Positions 57,267-64,000 of a stretch of 64,000 bases of DNA are shown piece after piece. This DNA comes from Scilla litardierei (Eukaryota; Streptophyta; Magnoliopsida; Asparagales; Asparagaceae), in contig CM061132.1 of NCBI GenBank assembly GCA_030789695.1, forward strand, positions 148,312,597-148,376,596, read 5' to 3'. The stretch's first letter is position 1; the number at the start of each line of letters is the position of its first letter. Position numbers and translations under genes: made by a program. The notes under the pieces are model-generated. The model did no database searches and was not told where the DNA came from. It worked only from the letters and a program-made list of their open reading frames with translations.

Positions 57267-60200
57267 TTGACAAAATGAACCTGAAGTTCAAAAGTCAACA
57301 CTCTCTCTCCCTAATAAAATAAATACGATGGTTTATGCGAAAATTAAAATTGCTATCTTTATAAAAGATGCATACTTTGCGGTAAACAGATATATACGAT
57401 CTATGATCTATATAATCCAATATGGACACCAGAAGTTTTCCATAATACCGCTAAACTCTTTAAAAGAGTACTCTCCTTTATTTTTACAAGGAAAGATTTT
57501 TTTTCTAGCCTTGAATATAAGCATACGCCTGAAGTCGTGGCTTAATGAATAAGTGAGAAATATATTACGCACCCACGTATTTGTTCCCCTCTGAGCATGG
57601 TAAACTATCCACATAAAATTTGAACGACTCTAGTAAAAGGCCTGAAGCTATACTCGAGCATTCAAATAGACTTTTTAAAAAGTCCCTTATTAAATTGGAA
57701 GTATAAATAATTTGCTCAAACCCCTGCTTATGTCTCCTTAGCAAGACTAATTTTCATTGTCCTTTATAAATAAGGAATATTGAAATCAGGGGAAGTTCAG
57801 GATCAAACATGACCTGAAATAAAAATAAGGAAAACTCAAAACAGGGGAAGTCTTGGATTAAATGGGAAAGTGAAGATACGATATACCTCGACATGGAGTA
57901 AGCAATGGCAAGCCAAAATCAGACCGGAAGTTCTGATAAGAGCCATAATGTTTTTGCAAACATGAAAGTGCATTAACTTATGCCATATAAAAATACATAC
58001 ATATCTAGTCAAACGACGAAAGTCTAATTGACCTTATGTATATTTTACTACTCCCCCGAGGACAAATAAACCTTGAAATCAAGTCTATTGTCATAACATA
58101 AGTCTTAAATGAGCATAATTATTGTTGTATGTTTTCAAGAGCACACATCACACTATGTCACTTGTTGACTTATCATCGGCATTATCCTCTTGTAGTTTTA
58201 ATACATTTTAATGCGTATGTTTTGCTATCTTGAATACCCCTAAAAATAAAATGAGGATGACATATACTCTCTGAAACTTATACAGTTTCAAAAAGGATAT
58301 TCGTCAAAACGAAATCCCTAATGACTCAAGAAATAAATGAAGCCTGAAGCTTTGTCCCAAAATGATCCGCACAATAGTCAATGTGAAGATGTAATCCTTC
58401 ACAGTTTGAACACAGTTCAACTATTACCGGACAAAATTAACTTGAGCATTTTAATGGACTTTTCAAAAGTGACACATAAATTCAAAAGAGGAATTATTTT
58501 GGAACACCAGAAGTGTCCAAAATCGACCAAATTTTGGATCGATATCACCCTGGATTGATGATGCAAGACATCATCAACCAGATGAACCTGAAGATTCTTC
58601 AAAAAGGGTGAAACTTTCATTGTCCTATTCAAAAAGGAAAAATGATAATGAGATCATCTCCATTCACATGGACCTTGACTCTCCCCTTCCTCAAATGAAT
58701 TTAAGATGATATACCATCATCATTAAAGATAATGAAGACCTTTAGGTCTCTTGAGAGTATTTAAGGGATATAAATAGGCTTCGTCCACTCCCTTAACCGG
58801 ACTGATGATGTATCTTTGGTGTACTCATCAATATATCCTCTAAATAAATGGTCATTATCCAACCACATTCTTTTATAAAATGGTGGTAACTTTGGATAAC
58901 ACTGGGAAATTTAAATGTTTTACAACTGGAAAAATAACGAACACCCTGAAGCTTGTGTTCACACCCTAATATGGGTAAGATAAATCATTAAAATGATTTA
59001 AATGGATTTCTTATCCATTAAAAATCCAGCTGTAGGTGACCACATGGGAACATGCAATTACATTGCAAACCATCAAAACGCATCCTTAGAACCTATTTAT
59101 ATGAGTCTGATCACCTCATATAAACAGTTTCCGAAAACCCCTGACAGGGGAAGCGTTTAGAGCACATCTTATAGATTGTGCCATGATGAGTAGACACCCC
59201 CCATATCACCACTATAGACCATCAAAATGCAGAACTATTTATCGGAAGTAAATATCCCAGATAAATAGAGTCTGAGCACTCTGAACAGGGGAAGCATTTA
59301 AATTCACTTCTCCAAAGACGTGCATTGATGATCCTATTTTAAAGCTTTGATGAGATCCTGAAGATCCCTCACAACTTTAATGTCCCAGAATCAGTTTCAA
59401 CAGAAATACTACAATCATCCATGAGCCTAAAGCTCAAATGACCATTTAAATCATTAATACCTATGATCTGGTTATCATGAATTGTGATGAGATCCTGAAG
59501 ATCCACACTTATGAAACTGTTAAAACAGTTATCAGACATAGTTACTGACAATATAGATATTGTCAAAACTTTCACATCCCTGCTACTAAAAATCCAGCTA
59601 GGATTGACATACCGAATATATTGGATGCAATCCACCAGTAGCAGAAGTGGATATCCTCAATGGATGAGAGGACATACCACTAGGCTCCAAAAAGAGAGAT
59701 CTACTCCTGGAGACCGAAAAAACAATACCACCACAGGAAAGTGAGCTCAAATCCAGAACCTTATTGCAACTTGGTTGCTAAGGACCAATTCTGGATCTGT
59801 CCATATTCTTTACCCGTCCCAGAACCTTCACTTCTTTAACGCGTCGTGAAGGAGACACCTCTGGGAGAAATCAAATGATTATAGTACGTCGGGGTGAGTT
59901 TTGGACAAGAAAGAACACATTTTGTCGACAAATTCTCTCATATTTCATTTTGCCAGTTAAATATAAAATATCGTTTCCACAACTCTGCTTTGCCTGAAGC
60001 AAAGATAGAGATTTGGCCAAATTATAATAATGTGGAATGAGGCAATAATAAGGTGAGCTGGACTCACTTATGAAATATGAGGTGTTTGGACCTGAAGTCC
60101 TGGTATCAAAAATGATATCAAATCCTGTGGGATAACTGAGTATTGAAGGAGAATTAAAATAAAATCGTTAACTATAAGCATTTTAATTTGCTATAGTTTT

Positions 60201-61484
60201 AGAGGTATAAATCGCTCAAACCAGGAAGTAATCAAGTAAGATGAGCTGAACTCACTTACAAGATGAATCTGATGCATCGACTGGTTTATGTCAAGGCGTA
60301 ACCCAACGAATGGCAAAAGAGGAAATTTTTGGTTGATGTTGCTATTGGATGTGACAACATCACCGATATAAAAATTTCTTCAACTGCATGTACGAATTTC
60401 TTTACTTTCCTTTCTTTTTGGGACACATATTAATAATATGATTAAAGGAAAGACAACCTAGACAAAGATCCTTAAAGGACTCATACTAAAAGGTTGTTGT
60501 TTGCACCTCTTAAAAACAGTATTGTTCTTAAGAGAGCAAATTAAAAGATTTGAGATTATTTTAATAACTCAAAATATTATCGGATCTCCTGAAGAGAAAT
60601 TACCGAAATATCTGTTAAAGCCTATCTATCAGATATGATATGATATGAAAGCCCTAGCTAGGCATAAATTCTAGGCTTACAGAACTTTAATCATCCTGAA
60701 GATGAACCATCATCCTGAAGATGAACTATTATCCTGGAAATGAACTATCATCCTGAAGATGACGTTAATAAATCATCCCGAAGATGTAAACTTCATACAA
60801 TGATGATTGATGACGAAACATTAATTTCATTCTCCACCAAATACACCTATTTGGTTATATGGATATACATTAAAAGACCCCCTTTCCGTTAGCTGGAAGA
60901 GGGGAAGAATATATATGGTCCGGAAGTACCTTAAGTGTCTTTGAAACACTCTTTTACCTGGCCAACTGCATGCGTCTCTTTTGAGCGTTAGCAGTATAAC
61001 TATTAGCCAGGTACAGTGCAGTGCCCCCAGCGCACCACTGGACCATAGATATGTAGCTTCTGCGCTATCTCCAAGGGTCGAGGAAAAATCCTCTATGTTG
61101 AATGTATTTGCATATGCAGGTTACAGATCATCGCGATGAATGGCATAAAAGGGACGTCCACCTCCTGAAGATCTACACAGAATCCTTCCAAGTCTACATC
61201 CTTCCACCATCCCGAGAAGCTCATCACCCAAGGAGCAGCCCAAGAACATACAATGCCAGGTCCTGAAGTACCTCGCAGACAATGACGATTGAGACGTGGA
61301 GCTGTCTACCAAGTTTGCTAGCACTCCTTTAGTTTCTGCTAATGCCTTATATGAGTGAAACTTGTATAGATGAGTGATGCTTGTACTTTACTTTTGCTTT
61401 CGGAATGTTGCAGATGAGATGGATGTATAGACACATAGGAGATAAATGTATAGATATATAGGAGATCTGCAAGCCTGAAGCTTG
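57267..61484 (+). repeat. Dispersed hairpins with constant CTGAA loop and variable stems
   Basis: At least fifteen hairpins share the loop CTGAA (or CTAAA, CTGGA, CCGAA). Stems differ but are complementary: TGAAC/GTTCA (57276-57290), AAGC/GCTT (58340-58352), GATC/GATC (59354-59366, 59491-59503), TGAGC/GCTCA (59422-59436), CTTTGC/GCAAAG (59988-60004), GTGAG/CTCAC (60053-60067), GGAC/GTCC (60088-60100), TGAG/CTCA (60242-60254), TCTC/GAGA (60585-60597), TCATC/GATGA (60691-60705, 60710-60724, 60748-60762), CATC/GATG (60774-60786), CAAGC/GCTTG (61470-61484). Confidence 0.88.
57455..59565 (+). other. Other perfect stem-loops in the same interior
   Basis: Examples: ACTCTTT/AAAGAGT (57455-57469), a 16-bp palindrome (57669-57684), nested AATAGT/ACTATT with TGTGAA/TTCACA and TTGAAC/GTTCAA (58373-58425), TTGATGATG/CATCATCAA (58555-58577), AGACCT/AGGTCT (58736-58749), TTAAGGG/CCCTTAA (58761-58796), AAATCATT/AATGATTT (58982-58999), TGCAAT/ATTGCA (59053-59067), a 10-bp stem (59096-59124), CTATTTATC/GATAAATAG (59235-59268), AACTGTT/AACAGTT (59515-59530) and TGACAATAT/ATATTGTCA (59546-59565). 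Confidence 0.88.
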
Positions 61485-61504
61485 ATCAGATTAGGGGGAG
61501 TCAA

Positions 61505-61770
61505 CTGTAGAGTTGTACTCTTTTTCCTTGGCTAGTGGTTTTTCCCACAGGGTTTTCCATAGTCAAGGTTTTAATGAGGCAACCACATTGACTCTGGATC
61601 CAGAAGTATCCACCCCTCGACACATCCCCAAATCAGGGGAAGTTATGGAGTGCTGTACTCTTTTCCCTTCGCTATTGGTTTTTCCCACAGGGTTTTCCAT
61701 AGCTAAGGGTTTTTAACGAGGCAGTTACCCTTAACTTGGATCTAGAAGTATCCACCCCTTAAGATACTCA
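61505..61770 (+). repeat. Tandem duplication of the copia 3' tail
   Basis: Two diverged units of about 150 bp, each with GTACTCTTTT, a GGTTTTTCCCACAGGG block, a GAGGCA block and AGAAGTATCCACCCCT, at about 61513-61620 and 61656-61760. Confidence 0.75.
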
Positions 61771-61827
61771 GTAGTACTAATGAATCATTCAGTATTCATA
61801 AAGTCGAGTATACCACGTTGGTTGGAT

Positions 61828-61836
61828 AAGGGGAAG
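61828..61836 (+). promoter_or_regulatory. Polypurine tract of the short-LTR copia element
   Basis: AAGGGGAAG directly before the 3' LTR. Confidence 0.75.
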
Positions 61837-61966
61837 TGTTATGAATAGGACCCATTGGGCCTATTGGGTATCCACCCACATGAGTACCCATTATGAATAC
61901 TATATAAAGGAGGCTAGGGGTTTCCTTGCCTCAACCTTTCTCCAAATCTGTTTCTCGTTCATAACA
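61837..61966 (+). repeat. 3' LTR of the short-LTR copia element
   Basis: Copy of 55530-55659, followed by the duplicated GATAT. Confidence 0.9.
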
Positions 61967-61971
61967 GATAT

Positions 61972-62680
61972 TTTGTTTTAGTATGTTACTATTTTAAGTG
62001 GAGTGGAAACCTGTGTAATATAAATTTGTATTCTATATTGTTTTGTGTTGTGATCTCAACCAGAATGATATTAATATTATTTTGTATGTCCTGCTCATTT
62101 AAGTTATTTGATTAGTCTAACTAAAAGTGTAGTATTAATTTTGTTTAAGTTAATATTAAGGTTTTGAGATGGTAAAGGATGATTTTTATTTGTTTTGGTT
62201 TTGTGTTTTTTTTGTGGGGAGGCGGCAGTAAGGAAAAAATAACAAAAATAATAATTTTTTATACACAATGGAAAATATCAATTTCCGATCATTTTTGGCA
62301 TAAAAAATAATCATCAGAACGTAAGATTATAACAGTTCATGCTCATAATTCATTCAACACACTGTATATCAAGAAAGATGCGGAAAACTACCACCATGGG
62401 TTGCAAACCTAGGATTGGCCTTGATTCAGATTATATACTTGATTTGGTAACATTGGGTTCGCATTTGTTCATCTGGGGTCAGCTTAAGCCCATTGTTTTG
62501 GGCTCAAGGGCCCGCTCCAACCTAATCCGCTCAGGGAATTTTATACACACAAACTTAATTGTTGTACACTCAAACCTACCTCTCGCACACTCACACACAA
62601 ATATTTAAAAATGAATTTTTTTTACTTAACATACTCATATATCCCCAAATTACCCCTCTCAGCTACCTCATCTCCCCGTT
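61972..62680. other. AT-rich region, nothing recognised
   Basis: No supported gene. T- and CA-rich tracts occur toward the right. Confidence 0.4.
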
Positions 62681-62689
62681 TCCGTCGTC

Positions 62690-63100
62690 GCCAGCTGCCG
62701 CAGCTAGCCCTTCCGCCTCATCTACCAAGTAGCACCCACCCCCCACCACGGCTGCCTCCGTTGACACCTCCATTTCCTCATCCACTCCCATATTCCTCCT
62801 CTTCATCCCCCCTCCTCTCTTTTCCTCCTCGCCCCGCCCCGCCCCCTCTTTAACGCCTTAACAGTAGCAGTTAAAGAGGGGAGGGGTGGGGAGGAAGGAA
62901 GATGGGAGTGTATGAGAAAGGAAAGATCAATGTCGGCAGAGGCGGCACATGGGAAGGGTGGGGAGGAAGGAAGAGAGAGGAGTGGATGAGAAAGGGAAGA
63001 TCAACGTCGACAGAGGCGGCACATGGGAGGGGTGCGGAGCTACGAGATGATCGCAATAGAGACGGTGGAGGGCAGAGGTAGAGGTGGGGAAGAAGAGGAA
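62690..63100. repeat. Foldback (inverted) repeat
   Basis: A C/T-rich left arm (about 62740-62854) is the imperfect reverse complement of a G/A-rich right arm (62870 to about 63000). The innermost 12 bp pair perfectly (62843-62854 with 62870-62881) around a 15-nt loop. The right arm contains a 72-74-bp tandem repeat (units starting 62886, 62958 and partly 63032). Confidence 0.75.
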
Positions 63101-63249
63101 GAAGATGGAGAGTAGAAGATGAGGGGGCAAAGGATGGAAAAATTGTTGACTATTGGCAGGGGCGAAACCAGGGTTAGATGGCCGGGGGGCCGGGCTTCGT
63201 TGCAAAAAGGCAGTTTGGAACAGGTTTTTATATTATATATTTTTGTAGA

Positions 63250-63345
63250 CCATTAAGTATGTTAGCAGTTTGGTGTTGTGGTTAAAGCTCTTGTTCACGA
63301 CTTGGGTAGCTCGAGTTTGATTCTCTCTAGAGTCATATTGTAATT
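63250..63345 (+). repeat. Possible tRNA-derived SINE-like sequence
   Basis: An A-box-like TGGTGTTGTGG (63271-63281) and a B-box-like GAGTTTGATTCTC (63313-63325) lie about 32 nt apart, followed by T-rich DNA. It is degenerate and no full SINE structure could be confirmed. A hAT-like end CAGGGGCGAAACCAGG starts just upstream near 63160. Confidence 0.3.
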
Positions 63346-63411
63346 TTTTTGCATTTTTAAATTTTTATTCCTTATATTTTTATTTTTAAAAAAATTAAAA
63401 ATAAGAATAGC

Positions 63412-64000
63412 TGTCACGCCCCGCTTCCCATTATACTTGGGGCGAGGACGTGAGCGGGTCCACATGTGCTTAAAGCAAAGAAGAGGTACTTTTTTTCCTT
63501 CTTCCTTGACTTAAGCACACTAAGCGTGATTTTAGCGAAGGCAAGTCCCTGCACGCGAATCTTCACAAGCAGCACAATTATTCATTACATTACAACACCA
63601 GCGTCCAAAGCAAACACACAGATAATTTAGGCCTAGCATGGCCGTACAAACTGCTGAAGCAAACACACCTGAAAATAAAATACAACAATACTGAAATATA
63701 AAAGTCCCGCTTTAGTCTTCCGCGGGGAGGATCTCAGTGTCCTCGTAACTCTGGTCAGCGGGGTCCACCTCTAAGATGGGATCCTCAAGAGTAGTGTCCT
63801 CTGGGTACTCTGTCTCTAAACCTAACATATATTTCAAAACACGTTGAAATATATGTCAACGATAAGCTCGGCAAGATATTTTAAAGCAATGAATGAAGAA
63901 CAACTATAAGGGACAAAAAGCGTTAGTACACAGTTATGAATAATAAGTGCAGAAAGTAAAGTACAAGCATGCATGAGTTTTGCAGATTTAAAAGTAAGGT
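63412..64000 (-). repeat. Chromovirus LTR (3' end), running off the window
   Basis: On the minus strand it ends GGGAAGCGGGGCGTGACA, the same ending style as the chromovirus LTR at 23-33 kb (GGAAGCGGGTCGTGACA). It also carries an acidic micro-ORF at the corresponding place. No coding pol is visible in the window. Confidence 0.65.
63712..63828 (-). CDS. Acidic 38-residue micro-ORF in a second chromovirus LTR
   Basis: ATG (63828-63826) to TAA (63714-63712); begins MLGLETEYPEDTTLEDPILE and ends LPAED. It is rich in Asp and Glu and has no Lys or Arg. The start codon lies in a 13-bp perfect stem (63825-63837 with 63844-63856). Its likeness to the micro-ORF at 25150-25257 (ML, then EY, then ED; acidic throughout; hairpin over the ATG; near the LTR end) suggests a shared feature. 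Function unknown. Confidence 0.4.
   Translation of the reverse strand: MLGLETEYPEDTTLEDPILEVDPADQSYEDTEILPAED

Larger units (their letters stand above)
55530..61966 (+). mobile_element. Short-LTR copia element (Ale/Retrofit-like) with degenerate, hairpin-rich interior
   Basis: LTRs of 130 bp (55530-55659 and 61837-61966) start TGTTATGAA and end TTCATAACA, with the 5-bp duplication GATAT at 55525-55529 and 61967-61971. A polypurine tract AAGGGGAAG precedes the 3' LTR. The 3' tail with TTTTTCCCACAGGGTTTT is typical of Ale-type copia elements. Six kilobases of interior lack any recognisable pol domain. They are filled instead with short perfect stem-loops. The LTRs differ at about three positions. 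Confidence 0.88.

Noticed and set aside
57267..61484. Hammerhead ribozyme (retrozyme) as explanation of the hairpins
   Set aside because: No adjoining CTGATGA and GAAA core arrangement was found. Loops are CTGAA and stems vary, which is not a hammerhead fold.
62611..63205. Pro/Ser-rich frames on both strands
   Set aside because: They fall in the foldback and tandem repeat; the composition explains them.

Overview
The window is nuclear DNA of a flowering plant. It is built almost wholly of plant transposable elements (Ty3/gypsy and Ty1/copia LTR retrotransposons, hAT and CACTA DNA transposons) and carries spliceosomal exon fragments of plant genes. The captured gene fragments look like those of a eudicot, but I cannot name a species. 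Only one ordinary host gene is convincing: a small DUF7722-type gene at 54695-55024. A 500-base run of N (34768-35267) is an assembly gap.

Layout. 1-5636: Athila-like gypsy element on the minus strand, cut by the window edge, lacking gag. 5637-6308: solo-LTR-like fragment related to the copia element at 16 kb. 6499-34274: one hAT transposon (8-bp target duplication GCCTTCGG on both sides), originally about 3.8 kb and now spread over 27.8 kb by later insertions. These are a gag-only gypsy-type element (8472-14745, duplication AACTT), a solo LTR (15270-15557, TATTG) and a non-coding copia derivative (16096-33492, AGCAC). The right LTR of that copia derivative was itself hit by a young chromovirus (23072-32959, GCCTT).

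35268-54139: a Tat-like gypsy fragment, split by a SIRE-type copia element (36058-53826, TTAAA). The 5' LTR of the SIRE element was in turn split by a CACTA transposon (45523-53702, ATA). The CACTA carries exon pieces of at least five host genes, all in the same orientation: acyl carrier protein, GNAT N-acetyltransferase 9-like, Mn superoxide dismutase, PP2C, and a TVP38-like/ALKBH-like fused exon. 54140-55529 holds the host gene. 55530-61966 is a short-LTR copia element (duplication GATAT) with no intact coding region. 62.7-63.1 kb is a foldback repeat, and from 63412 another chromovirus LTR runs off the end.

The most unusual signal is structural. The non-coding interiors of two unrelated elements (17.2-22.3 kb on the minus strand; 55.8-61.5 kb on the plus strand) are packed with short perfect stem-loops. 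In each there is a family with a constant loop or core but a different complementary stem every time (loop CTGAA in one, core TTGAGGAGACTCAA in the other). Two further observations stand out: an acidic micro-ORF whose start codon lies inside a hairpin, found in two different chromovirus LTR families, and two spliceable introns in the chromovirus gag-pol.
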